From Warburgia ugandensis (Eukaryota; Streptophyta; Magnoliopsida; Canellales; Canellaceae), in assembly GCA_035236585.1 (NCBI GenBank), contig CP141137.1, forward strand, positions 42,926,057 through 42,990,056: DNA of 64,000 bases, given 5' to 3'. The notes beneath the pieces are model-generated. The model was given only the letters and a program-made list of their open reading frames with translations, searched no databases and had not been told where the DNA came from. Within the stretch, counting starts at the first letter, position 1; each line of letters begins with the position of its first letter. Made by a program: the position numbers and the translations under genes. Shown here piece after piece: positions 9,456-21,480 of this stretch.

Positions 9456-12407
9456 GGCCTACATGAGATAAATTCCCTATGCTCTCTCTCCTACTCAACC
9501 AATATTGGGGACCACCTAAGGAGCCATGCAATTTGTTCCATGTAAGGTGGTGAGTAATACTCAATCTCAAGTTTTTACATGTGAAAAATAAGGAATATAA
9601 GTAGAAAATAAATGAGTGAAGAGAGAGACAATTTACGGGAAATCTATGGTTGAAAAGCATCCTTACTTTTAAAGCATATAAGACCAAGATCTATCCTTGT
9701 TCATGCATAACCTAAGCAACCAATAGGAATTTAATCAAATAAGATGGACCAATAAGAAGATATATTACAATGAAAACCAGACTAAAAACCCATTGGCGGA
9801 GATTTTTTAGGTGGGTTGTCTCCTATAATTTAAGAAAATAACGTCATTTACAAGGGCTTGGATGTCTCATCCACCTTAATGCTCATTAGCTAGAGAAATT
9901 TATGATAGGCTAAGAGAAAAATAAGGAGAAACCTGGAGTGGATAAGAACATCTCAATAGAATCTAAGCCATCCACTCTAAGGCATTGTGCTCAAACGGTG
10001 GAAAGAAGAAGAGCCCTTAAAGAAGATCTTTTTGGATATGAACACTCCAACTAAGTTGCGTCCATCAAACTAGGACAATGATGAACCAAGAGACAAGAAT
10101 GTTGTAGAGAAAAGTTACAAACACTAGCTACCCACCCACGCCATGAGAATCTGAAATAAAATCCTGAGGAAAGATCTCCACCACCCATTCCAATCCAATG
10201 GCTTACCTTTAGTCTAAACATTCTAAAACTTCCTATACAACCATATTGAATCCCATGCCTCCTTTTGTCATACCTTTCCATTTCCCACTTCTTTTCCTTT
10301 ATTTTATCTCTGTCCTTTCTATCATTCCCTATCCTAGCATATCTCCTTCCCCTCCATGCTTATCTCCTTCCTTCCCCATCGTCATGTCTCAACCAAATCT
10401 CATATACATCCCATACACTCCCATTTTTAATTCCAGTCCCTCCACCTTCTAATCCCTAATTCCTTCCTTCCATTATGCATTAAATCCCAGCCATTCCTTG
10501 TTTCCTTTTTCCTTGTGATCTCAGCCATCCATTTCAAGGGCTTCAACCTTATAAATACTATAAATAAAGGCTAGAACAAGGAGAAAAGAATCTCTTACAT
10601 TTCCCTGGATCTTGAAAGCTAATCTTAGGAGAAATAGAGGGAGAGATATCACCTTTACCAAAGCTCCCCAAGATTCATAAGATCACATCCTTTGTAGTAG
10701 AGATAAGGGGTTCATCCATCCCCACTTTCCTTCTCTTTTCCTTCTTCTTTCTTTCTTTCTTTCTTTCAATGCATTATAAGGGTTGCACGTATCCTCCATT
10801 CCCCTCTAAATTTGCATGCACCACCTTTCCTTGCTTCCTTCCTAGCTTCCATGTCTCCCCATCCCATCTTAGCATAATCACACTCCACCATTGCATTCCT
10901 TGCATTTCCATGCCACTCACCACCTTGCATTGCACGACTTAAGCAGCCAATCTAGGAATGCATGCAATCCCCCTTAGACTTGCATGCACTCCATTACATT
11001 TCTTACACACATCCTCCTTGAGCAGTTCACCATCTTTTCAATTACAAGCACTCCGCTACCTTCATTAAGTTGCACAAACAACCCTTAGAGTTGCACGCAT
11101 GCCCCAACCTTACACAAATTAGCATCATCCCTTTATCCTTACACGTCTTCCCTTCCATATGCATTGTGTGCATCACCTAGGTCCCTTGCACCCTTAGTCT
11201 TATGCGCATTCACTCTTCCATCTTTGCATCACAAGAACCCCCTTTGCATCTCACGCATCACCTTTCACTCCTCTTTCACACCTTCTACATTCACCAACCT
11301 CCTTTACACACCTTCCATCTATCATTCTCCTTTACATGCATTCATCCTATCTTAATCTTCCATCTTTCTTCTTTTCATTTTTTTGGGATTTAGGCATAAA
11401 ATGATAAGGAAAGAAAACCTTGTGCCCTTCTATGGAAGCAAGAATTCTTTTCAAATCCCAAATTAATGGTAGAGAATATCAAGTCTTCAATAAATCCATT
11501 CAATTTCCTAGATAAGGGCACCATGTTGAAGAATAAGACAACTTTCAAAGGTAAATGTCTCATTCCTTCCTCATCTCCTAACTAGAATTGGTGAGTCCTA
11601 ACCGAAGGGCCACCTTCTCCCTTTTCTTTTTCTTTTCTTATAGTTCATCCTTAAGATAGGAAGCCTCCTCTATGGCTAACCCTTCCTTAAGGATAATGAC
11701 CTCTAATCTCCTCTCTACCTCTCCTAACTAAAGCTACACTCTTCTCTAAGACTATCTAGCTAATGAGACGCAAAAATTTCTTTTTATACTTCCACAATAT
11801 CTTCCTCTTTTCTTCTTTTTATGGGTGGTGATCATTTAGTAAAGGTGCTAGGTACCTCTTTTCTTACCTTTCCTAGCACTTAGTTCCTAAGGATGGCTGG
11901 AAAAGGATTAGAATTTTGGGTTAAGGAGATGAGAAAATCTTCGTGCTAACCTTTGTGTAACATAGGTTGAAGAGAAGTGTACAAGCTCCTATTTAGTGAC
12001 ACAACAAGAGAGCCCTATAATGAAATTCAAGCCTCAAAAAGAATAGGATATGTAAAGAGCCTAGTTGGATGACACAACTAAGGACTCCTACAACAAACAC
12101 TTTAGAAGAAAATTTAATTGTTTTATGCTTTTTCCTTTCTTTTATTCCTTATGTATTATATCTTTGTAAACAATCCATTAATGGAATAAGTATTTCATTT
12201 CTTTTATTAGTTAGTTTGCTTTCCTTAATTGCTTTAGTTTAGTGTTTAGATTTCTTTACTTCCTTAATTGATTGGCTAAGTAAAAGTAAAAGTAATTTAG
12301 GTTTTAATTAACTACATTTATCATAGAGTCATCATGGGATCTAGCACTATTTTCTAGTCTATACTCTAATAGAACTATGCACTTGTGGTAATTATTAAAG
12401 CGCATCA
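9456..12407 (+). repeat. 5' LTR of element A, second part
   Basis: Resumes the LTR directly after T1 (CCTACATGAGATAAATTCCC, matching 18,890 onward) and runs to CGCATCA, 6 bp before the primer site. The section after 10,550 has no counterpart at the 3' end because the 3' LTR is cut at 20,000. Pyrimidine-rich tracts (10,265-10,460 and 10,700-11,400) give several open frames that are not genes. Confidence 0.8.
10549..10570 (+). promoter_or_regulatory. LTR A TATA region
   Basis: TTATAAATACTATAAATAAAGG sits in a C/T-rich then A-rich context about 1.86 kb before the LTR end. It is the best TATA candidate in the LTR. Position and composition fit an RNA polymerase II promoter; the start site cannot be placed. 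Confidence 0.5.
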
Positions 12408-12413
12408 AGTTTT

Positions 12414-12431
12414 TGGCATCGTTACTGGGGA
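12414..12431 (+). other. Primer binding site of element A (tRNA-Asp type)
   Basis: TGGCATCGTTACTGGGGA, a decayed form of the TGGCGCCGTTGCCGGGGA site that Athila-type elements use, complementary to the tRNA-Asp 3' end. Element C carries a near-intact version at 58,923. Confidence 0.8.
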
Positions 12432-13716
12432 CTCACAATGGAGTTTAATTAAGATCTAGGTTGTAATGCTTTACCAGTGGACATAATCTTAGGATTGCAT
12501 ACAGAATAGTTGCTTTTATTTTTGCATGATTTCCTTAATCCTAAATGAATTTGACACTTTCCTTTTTATTTGTGTAGGAATTTAGAGAAGAATAAAGACT
12601 TTCAGGAAGACCTTAAATAGTTTCCATTTTGTATTTGGGTGAATTGTAGTGATGACATGCTTGTAAATTTTTATACAGGTATGTTTTATTTAAATTTAAA
12701 CTAAAGGGTTGTAATAATATAGGTTAAGGGTGGGTCATCCTAACCTAGAAGAGGAGTTGGCAAGCACATGGGCCCATCCTTGTATGAGAAGACTAAATCT
12801 AAGAATCCACTGTGGCCTATCTTAACTTCTTTCCAATTTCAAGATTAGGGATTGCATAAGCACTTTAATTCTTGCATTGTGGATGGTATTGTAATAGCAT
12901 ATAGGCATTTCATTTAATTACCTGTTGCATGCTATTTAAGACTATAGCATCAGAAAATAAATACTTAACAAGGGTAGCCTTAGCTCAGCTATAACCAAGG
13001 ACATAGGCTATCAAGGTTATAGAACCCCCTCTATTAAGGCCTTGACCCTTAGTTAAGTAGCATATAGGTTGCTGCATTATATTTCTAGCTTTCCTTGCAT
13101 AATATGACACATTTACACAGTTTAACTTGTATATATGTTAGTCAAACTACGTGGGATTTCTTAAAAGATTAGTGGGGGTATTCACCCCCTACATGATCTA
13201 GGGTGGATTTGATCACCATCCCTTGGCCAACCTAGGTTAAACATTGTCTTACACATAACCGTAGCCTCTAAATTAAAATCAACATTAGAGAGAACTATAG
13301 CATCTTACAAGCTCATATGATTCTCTTAGAAAGAGGCAACTTATTGCCACTTCAATGGCTCTTATCTAATTAGCTGCATAGGTTTTTAAGCTACTAGCTC
13401 TGCCAACCCAATCAATGACTTAGATCACCTACAGATGACTAAGGAGGGTGTGAAGTGGTTGATTATGATTAGGATCTAACTAGTAAGGAGTATGGCAAGT
13501 TTGAAAGAGAAGGGGAGCTACTTAGGTTAAACATAACCTACAAGCTACTCACCCAAAAAGAAATTCAAGAGAAAAAAAATCCTTTTAGCTTGTCTTCAAT
13601 AAGGTTAGGATTATTGGATGTCCTTTATTTTTGTGGTTGTGCATCATTTACATATAGGTTACAGTATTTAGTTTAAGTTTTCCTACAAAAAGTAGAAAGA
13701 AAAAATTACTCTTTCA
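12432..13716 (+). other. Leader of element A with hairpin
   Basis: Non-coding leader between primer site and gag. GTTGTAATAATA at 12,709-12,720 is followed by a potential hairpin (AGGTTA-A-GG, 9-nt loop, CCTAACCT, 12,721-12,746). The same box and a hairpin occur at this place in elements B and C. Around 12,970-13,060 a second block resembles the leader of element B at 41,945-42,050 (CTATAACCAA, ACATAGGCTA). Confidence 0.65.
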
Positions 13717-15691
13717 TTGTATACAATGCTTTGTTTCATTGTATATAGAGTATACATCAAACCGCTATTGTATGTTAAGTCATCAATCATTGAACCCAAC
13801 TTAGTGCTCTTATATCCAGAGATCAAATGGGTCACAAGGCTAGGACTTAGAAATCAAGTAGATTTAGAAACCCTTGTTGCAAATATGACCAATGAAGTAG
13901 CAAAGGCTAAGCCCTTAAGGGAATATTCTATTCTGGTACAATTTAATTTCCATCATGTATAGAGTTATCTATAACTAATGTAGTATTTTGAGTTAAAATC
14001 AGGTGTGATCCAACTTCTGCCAAATTTTTATGGTCTAGATAAGGAGGATCCCCACCACCATGTCAAGGAATTCCTTGACATCTATGCTAATTCAAATCCA
14101 ATAAAAAATTTGATGACTTTATTAGGTTGCTACTATTCTCCTTCTCTTTAAAAGATAAAGTGAAGGCATGTATGAATGCATTAGAAGTAGGGTCCATCAC
14201 TACTTAAGAGCAATTGTCCAGGAAATTCTTGAACAAATTTTTTCTTGTCCACAAAACCAACACCCTCCATAGAAAAATCATAAATTTTCAACAAAAATAG
14301 GGTGAGCACTTTTATGAATGTTGGGAAATGTGGAAGGACCTATTGCTCAAATAATAACACTGTAATTTTGAGAAGTGGTAGCAAATACAATATTTCTACC
14401 ATGGTCTAACCCCACAGTTGCAAAGTACAAATGATGGCACTAACAGTAGGACACTCATGACCAAGAGTGATGTGGAGGTATGGAACTTCTTTGAAACTTT
14501 ACCTGAGAATTCTAAGCAATGGGATCATTCAATTAGAACAAAAAGATTCTCATAGACTCAAAGGAAAGGTGATATATATGAGATAGGGGCCACTCCTAAC
14601 CTCTATAACAAAATAGACATATTGATAGATAGGGGGATAAGTTTAGAAGCCTTCTTAATAAATTAGGGGAAGTTGTGTTGGCTAGAGAATCTACTATACA
14701 ACCTCCATTTGAGGTTTGTTCAATTTGTTCTAGTACAACATACCCTACCACTTCATGCCCCTCTAGCTCTATATTCCACAAAAAAAATTTGGAGCAAGTG
14801 ACGGCATTAAAAGAATTCACAAATCCTGGAAATAACAATCTCTATTCTAAGACATACAATCTTGGATAGACTAGGTATCCCAATACTTCATGGTCTCAGA
14901 ATAATAAGGGAGGACCATCTAGGATCCCCCCTAATCAACCTCTCCTTAAAGCCCCAATTCCACAATAGCTGGTACCACAACAACTATTTCCTCCACAACA
15001 TAGGAAACAATCTTTAAAATAGAGCCCAAGTTTGTCTATGCAAAATTCATTAGATTGCCAAAATAATATTAAACAAATAATACTTAATGGCTCACAATCT
15101 ATTGGGTAGCTGGAGTACCAAATGTGTCAAATTGCTACTACACTCATTGAGAGGGAAAAGGAAAAATTTCCTAGTCAACCTGTGCCTAACCCTAAGGGCT
15201 AGTATGAGGTTGGCACAACTTCTAATGAGAAGTCCTTTCATGAATAGACCCAATCTATAGCTACCCTTAGGAATGGAAAGATAATAGATAATCAGGTAGG
15301 TTTGACTAAGGAAACTAAGCGAGTTGAGGATAATGAGAGTTCTATAATGAATCAAAAGGAAAAAGGGAAGAAACAACCATATCCTACTTCTCCTAACCCT
15401 AGTCCTAAGGCACGTTATATTTGAAATGCTCTATTTCCTCAGTATTTCAATATGGTTAAGAAGGATAATAATTTTGATAAATTAATGGATGTGTTTAAAA
15501 AGGTGAATATTAATATTCCATCACTTAATGCAATCAAGGACATCTTTTCTTATGCCAAGTTTTTGAAAAACCTATGTAGCCATAAGAGAAAACATCAGGT
15601 GCACAAGAAAGCCTCTCTTGTCGAGCAAGCAAGCTCAATTCTACAACATAAAATCCCACCAAAGTATAGAGATCAAGGTACCCTACTATAA
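13717..15691 (+). pseudogene. gag: Athila-type gag, element A
   Basis: Capsid/nucleocapsid precursor of the retrotransposon, now non-functional. From about 13,880 the frame reads KAKPLREYSI, then FELKSGVIQLLPNFYG, EDPHHHVKEFLDIY, matching the Athila gag core (F-x-G, EDP, H, EF). The next block should read FPFSL-KDK but is shifted. A nucleocapsid-like stretch at 14,717-14,758 follows, then NPG and LG-rich spacer remnants, and an open segment 15,452-15,691 with the INIPSLNAIKDI and KKASLVEQASS motifs that precede the protease in this lineage. At least ten stops and several frameshifts break it. Elements B (42,700-44,470) and C (60,095-61,166) are the close relatives used for the comparison. Confidence 0.75.
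14717..14758 (+). other. Mutated CCHC zinc knuckle, element A
   Basis: Reads CSICSSTTYPTTSC: C-x2-C-x4-Y-x4-C. The histidine of the CX2CX4HX4C nucleocapsid knuckle has become tyrosine (a C-to-T change in CAT/CAC). Confidence 0.8.
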
Positions 15692-16150
15692 CATGTGATT
15701 GTAGACCACGGTGTTAATCAAACATTACTTGATTTGGGATCGAGTGTAAACTTATTTAAGACTAGAAGGAATTAGGTTTAAGCGAGATGAAGAAGACTAC
15801 CACCACACTACAATTACATCTAGATCAATTAAAGTTCCTCATGGTGTGGTAGAGGATGTACTGCTTCAGGTGGATAAGTTTTTATTTCCCATAGACTTTC
15901 TAGTCTTAAATACATAGTCTATAGCAAACCCTAGTCAAATTCCAATCATTTTAGGGTAACTATTCTTGGCCACATTGTTTGTAGGAATGGTATAATGAAG
16001 TTGTCCTTTTGGTAACATGGGCATTAAGCTTAATGTCTTTAATGTAGAACACACAGATTCTAAAGGCCCTTTTGAAGTTAATATGATACAAAGTCTACCA
16101 TCCCTATCATCCTCCAACACTAATCCTCTCAAGGCACGTCTAGCTCATTA
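15692..16150 (+). pseudogene. Aspartic protease remnant, element A
   Basis: DLGSSVNL at 15,731-15,754 is the D-[ST]-G-like active-site motif as it appears in Athila proteases (usually DLGAS-N-L/M). Further along come HGVVEDVL-like and ILG-type blocks in shifting frames (about 15,840-15,990). This enzyme would cleave the Gag-Pol polyprotein. The frame is broken by stops throughout and ends in sequence unlike RT. Confidence 0.65.
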
Positions 16151-18419
16151 TGGTTTTATTTGACATAGACAGCTCCATTGATGAAATGAATGGTTTATTG
16201 GATACTATGCCTTTAATGGACACTTCAAAATGGAAGGCTTGAGTGGGACCCCCTACACTTTTTGATATTCTATTTGACATTGATTGAAAACACACCTAAT
16301 TTGAACCTACTACTTATCTAAGAAAGTGCACGCTATGGCAGTTTCTATTCATCTAATCCTTTGCCTATTACCCATGCCCCAAACTCTGCTATAGAGCAGG
16401 AAGGTGAGAAAATTAATCTTATGGCCAAACACCAACAAGCTCCAGGGTGTACAAAAGATGATATTGAGGATTTAACCACCATTACTTCTCTACATTGAGA
16501 TGACAACGAACATCCTTTAAGGGAGAAGCAAAGTAATCTTAACCCTAGTTTTTAGGAAAATTTAAGAAAGGAGGAATATTTTTAGCTTTTTGATGTTGGC
16601 AACCAACATACTCAATCTGATTTCGGAGGCCAAGTCCCCTCCAATTGGTCCAAAGAAATTCTTCTTCATAGTGGTCTATCACATCCTTATCTTTTCACCA
16701 CCATGCATTTTTGGGGGAATAATGTACATAAATTACCATGAGATTCTAAAATGCAATGAGTTTTCTAGGAACTCCTTCATAGAGCAAGTTTAAAAAGGTA
16801 GCACTAGCACTAGCACTTTACTCAATTTCTCATTTGTCCATACTTTTATTTTCAAAATTTTAAATATTCATTTACAAGAATAAGAATCATATTTTTTTGA
16901 ATATTCAGAATACTTTTGAACTTTCCCTTATTAATAGATTTGTATACAATTATTTCATCTTTTTATCCTTTTCTAAAGGTTTTCCATTAAATTAAACTTA
17001 GAATAATTATTACCCGACATGGCCATGTATATTGTTTAAGTTAAAGAGAAAATATAACTTAGAGATCCTAAAGAAATTTAGTAAAGAATATTAACCCATG
17101 TGAGATTTAGATCTAATCTTCCCTTTTGAGGGTTATATATAAATTTCAAGTTTTCTTCCACAAACATAAATCCTTAGTTGGTCTCATTATTCTTCATCCT
17201 GATCAACTATTGAGAAAGCATTTGAAAGACTATACTATTTATCTCTTCAGTTTATGATCAAATTTAAGCCATATGCAACCTAAGAAATGGTAGAGACCAT
17301 CTTTGTTCAACCCTGACTCCTTAGCTGTCCCTAAATTATTACACCACTAGTTAAATCCTTGAGCCTTTACATTAAGCCTTTTCTTTATAATCCAACCAAG
17401 CATTACCCCATTGAACCCTTATAATATATCCAATACCAAGTTGTTTTGAAAATATGTAGAAATGGTTACATATTATCTTGAGAAAAGTATGAGCAATGCA
17501 ATTCAAGGGATGAACATAAAAAGGGCAGAAAAGAGAAAATTTTAAAGAAAGGCTATACCAAAATTCAAAGAAAAATGAGAAGAAATAGTCAATGAAAAAG
17601 GGAAATGTTTTCTCTTATGGGTAGAAAAGAAAGGTGCGAATACACTAGTGGAAGACCTTTACATATTTTCAAAATGACATTTGTTTATCCTTATACCCAT
17701 TCTTTTGATTACCTTGTCTTAAGCCTATGTTTCATCCTAATAGAAGTCTTAAATACATCTTAAGAGAAGTCTGACTTAGATGTAGTTATAAATGAGTAGA
17801 GAATGTGGTAGAGTGTAACATTACTAATAGTTGATATCTTTCATGAGAGCGTTATAGATTTTTTCTAAGCTATTATTCTTTTGTATGAAATATGTGAGAA
17901 ATTTGGATTTGATATACATTATTCTACTCACATATTTGAAAAGAGATTCTCCCTTCCTGAGTGTCAAGAATATCCTATGAGATTTGAAATCAAAACATAC
18001 TTTTGGACTATAATTTTGGTTATAATTTTCTTGGAAACTAATAATTGTATATATATTGGCTATATCCAGACATTCACATTTTGAGGAATTGATTGACATA
18101 GAATATTTTTAGTGCATGCTTAAGATTTTGAACTTTTGTTCATTTTTGTCAGCATGGTAAAGTTTAGAATTAAATGAATGAAGAATAGAAGAAAATTCTC
18201 TTAGATAAATAAAGGACTTTCATAAAAGTTTTGGAAAATGTTTATGGGTATTAGTTCTAGAAACCCTTACAAGAAGACAACTCATTCGCTAGGGGTAACC
18301 TAGGAGTTTAAAGCTCTTCTGTATATGTTAAATGCAGATGACAACACTTATGAAAGTCATTAGGATTTTTTTTTTCAATTTCTATATTTTTCTGTAGTTT
18401 TGCTTGACTATCAAAATTT
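16151..18419 (+). other. Element A: pol deletion junction and 3' non-coding region
   Basis: No RT, RNase H or integrase motif can be read on either strand. From about 17,300 the sequence matches the post-pol region of element B (for example CCTTGAGCCT with TTTCTTTATAATCCAACCA at 17,360-17,400, and TAACCTAGGAGTTTAAAG at 18,296 against 49,550). So the catalytic pol region is deleted, with the junction somewhere in 16,150-17,250. Open frames at 17,824-18,099 (both strands) are AT-rich and unrecognised. Confidence 0.6.
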
Positions 18420-18430
18420 AAGTTTGGGGA
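18420..18430 (+). other. Polypurine tract, element A
   Basis: AAGTTTGGGGA directly before the 3' LTR; it would prime plus-strand DNA synthesis. Confidence 0.65.
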
Positions 18431-19062
18431 TATTATATATATATATATAGAAATATTACATGTATTCCTATATATTTAGTAGGTTTTATCTCTAGAACTG
18501 ACTTAAACATCACTAATTAGTATTAATTCTACATTTTATAGGTCCAAGGTACAAATGAAAAAAAAAAAGAAAAAAGTGTACTTTTGGTAATTTTTAACCT
18601 TAAAGAAGAGCAAGACTATTTTCCAAGCTACATCATAGTCCACATATGCCAAATATGAAGTTCAAGAGTTCAAACCAAAAATTGGGTGTAAATATTAGAG
18701 AAAGAAAAATAAAAAACCATAGGAGAAACATTGACCTTATCAATACAAAAGGGTATTTATATAAAAAATAAGGCAATGGAACTTCCCATGCACGCATGCA
18801 AACTATCCACCACCTTGGCAAGCATCTAAGAGAAACTCAAATAACATACAATCAAATCTTCTTTGAAGTAAACAAGTCAGAAGACCAAGGCCTGCATGAA
18901 ACATACTCCCTACACTCTCTCTCTTGCTCAACCAAAATTGGGGACCACCTAAGGAGACAATTTCTGCCATGCAAGGTGGGGAATCACATTCAATCCCATG
19001 TTTTTACATGAGAAAAATAGGGAATATAAGTAGAGAAAATAAAGGAGTGAAGAGAGAGCGAG

Positions 19063-19100
<38 letters not shown>

Positions 19101-19999
19101 TTTTCGACAAATCTATGGTTGGAAAGCATCCTTAATTTTCAAGCATTAAAGGCCAAGATCTATTCTTGTTCATGAACATTCTAAGAAACCAATAGAAAAT
19201 TAATCAAACAAAGATGGACCAATGAGAAGATAGACTGCAATGAAGACCAGATTGATAGCCCATTGGAGGAGATTTTTTTGATGGGCTGTCACCTACAATT
19301 TAGGAATAAGACATCATTTACAAGGGAATGGATGTGCCACCCTCATTGGATGGAGAAATTTATGGTGGGCTAAGAGAAAAATAAGGAAAAACCTAGAGGG
19401 GATTAGGAAAATTCAATTGAATGGAGGCATCCATTCTAAGGCATCATGATGCAATGGGGGAGAGAAAAAGAGCACTTAAAGAAGATCCTTTTGGATAAAA
19501 ACACTCCAACTAAAGCTCATCCACTCAAGCTTGGTCAATGATGATGCAAGGAACAGGAATGAATTAGAGAAGAGTTGCAAAACCTAACTACCCACCCACT
19601 CCATGAGAATCCAAGATAAATTCTGAAGGAGGAAAGATCTCCACCACCCATTCTAATATAATGGCTCACCTTTATTCCAAACTTTCAACTTCCTATACAA
19701 CCATATTGAATCCCATTCCTCCTTTCACGTACCTTTCCATTTCTCACTTCTTTTCCTTTAGTTTCTCCCTTTTCTTTCTCTTTTTTCCCACCCCAACATA
19801 TCCCCTTCCTTTCCACCCTTATCTCCTTCCTTCCCTATCTCCATATCTCACTGAAATCTAATACACATGCTATCCCACGTCTCATACAATTGCATTTTGA
19901 ATTCCAAAATCCACCCTCAAATCCTTACTTCCTTCCACTATCCATTAAATCTCAGCCACTCCTTACCTCATTTTTCCTTGTCATCTTAGCCGTCCATTC
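18431..19999 (+). repeat. 3' LTR of element A, truncated
   Basis: Matches the 5' LTR up to CTTAGCCGTCCATTC (5' copy CTCAGCCATCCATTTC at 10,520), then changes abruptly to T2 sequence. The cut falls about 20 bp before the TATA region of the 5' copy, so this LTR lost its core promoter. Confidence 0.8.
19051..19096. repeat. (AG)n microsatellite
   Basis: Near-perfect AG run with two CG interruptions, grown from a short AGAGAGAG present at the same place in the 5' LTR (9,620). Confidence 0.9.
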
Positions 20000-21265
20000 T
20001 ATAACATTCCAACTTTTAGAAATATTTATTGATTTTAAATTTATAAAGCAGTAAAAATTTCCTAGTTTTTTAAAAATGATCAGAGTGAGAATATATAAAT
20101 ATTTTGTGAAATACTTCAACTTTGTACCAGGTGTTACTATCAAAACCTCCACATATATGTTAAATAATATTCTAACCTAAAGATGGTTAAAAGTACATGC
20201 CACAAGATCATTACTGGTCACAAGTAAAGATGCATCCATTTGAATAGGTAAATAGTCCATAATTAAGGTTCTACATCCACCTCATGTGTCAACAAAATAA
20301 GCTATATACAATCCAAAATGAATTCCTATACATGGAATCTATTAATTAAAAGCACAAAAAGTATCAGCATTGTACATCTAAGTCGAACCTAGCACTTATG
20401 CCTTCCCTATATCTCTCGCACTCAAACTTCCTTGGGTATCACCTGAAATATTGGTTGTATGCGGTGAGCAAAATAACAACTCATGATATGGAAGAAAACT
20501 AATATAAGTTGGCTCACCAAAAATAGGTCATCCAGTACTACATATATACAAATAGGCATCCATAAATAAATATGATACATAGGCTCAAAATGGGCATAAC
20601 TTAGGTTGTTGTTTTCACTGAAAACACCAAATATTGTGTCAAAATGAGATGACATATCATGTGAGATGAAAATCACATGGAAAATTAATAAACCCAAGTC
20701 ATGCATAAATACAGAAATCGATAAACCATCAACTTGGTAAAACTCTTAGTAATTGTGTAAAATCAAGGTGCAAAATCCTTAGTCCATAAGAAAACCCAAA
20801 CCCACACTATAGTGGAAAAATGATCGATCAAAAGCCATGGTGGCGTATAGTCCTACCTTCAGGGACATCATGGTCTAGATGCTCAATAGTGACCGACATG
20901 TCCAACATGGCAAACTAAACACAAACTCCTATGCTCATAGGGCCCTACCATTGCCCCAAGCTACTTTCACAGCCTCTATGTTGACTCATGGATAATGCAC
21001 GGTCTAATCCTCACTCGACCACATGGAGACTGCACAGCTACCCTTTCATAGCACTTCCCCTTGAGAAGCTACTCCTACTGCCCACCATCTCCATCTCAAG
21101 GCTAGTATTAATATCATTTCAGAGATCAGTGGCCAAGTGCACCTTCTAGCATAGGGGCTCTAGGACTTACAACAATGTGTAGCATGCATGTCTTGATCTT
21201 ATGGAAGTCTTAGATGTGCCTACCTCTAGGTATTATTGTCAGCCCAAGTGCGCATGCCTCTGGGT

Positions 21266-21480
21266 CTTAAAGTATTCGTAGAGCTCTTGCCAAAACAGTG
21301 ATGAAATCCATATCCACCAGGGTTTACAGCTACTCCTATAGTGCTTACCTAATGCCTCAATGAAAGTCATATCCCCAAGCTTACGGCTACTCATAGAGCA
21401 CTTGCCTAAAACACCAGTGGAAATTTATATATTTAGGACTTATAGTGACTCATAGAGTACATGCTTAAAACAATGATGAT
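21266..21480. repeat. 57-59-bp tandem array in T2
   Basis: Copies begin at 21,266, 21,323, 21,380 and 21,439 (spacing 57, 57 and 59), each with CTTA, then CTACTCATAGAG-type sequence, as in T1. Confidence 0.8.

Larger units (their letters stand above)
2543..19999 (+). mobile_element. Athila-like Ty3/gypsy element A (host of nested T1)
   Basis: Long terminal repeats pair 2,543-2,984 plus 9,456-10,54x with 18,431-19,999. The match is clear over more than 1.4 kb and includes the shared block reading GGGGACCACCTAAGGAG in both copies. Between them lie a tRNA-Asp-type primer site, an Athila-type gag, an aspartic protease and a polypurine tract. The 5' LTR is split by T1. Removing T1 and its 5-bp target duplication gives an LTR of about 3.39 kb. 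RT, RNase H and integrase are missing, and the 3' LTR is truncated at about 20,000 where T2 begins. The element is dead: gag and protease are full of stops and shifts. Confidence 0.85.
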
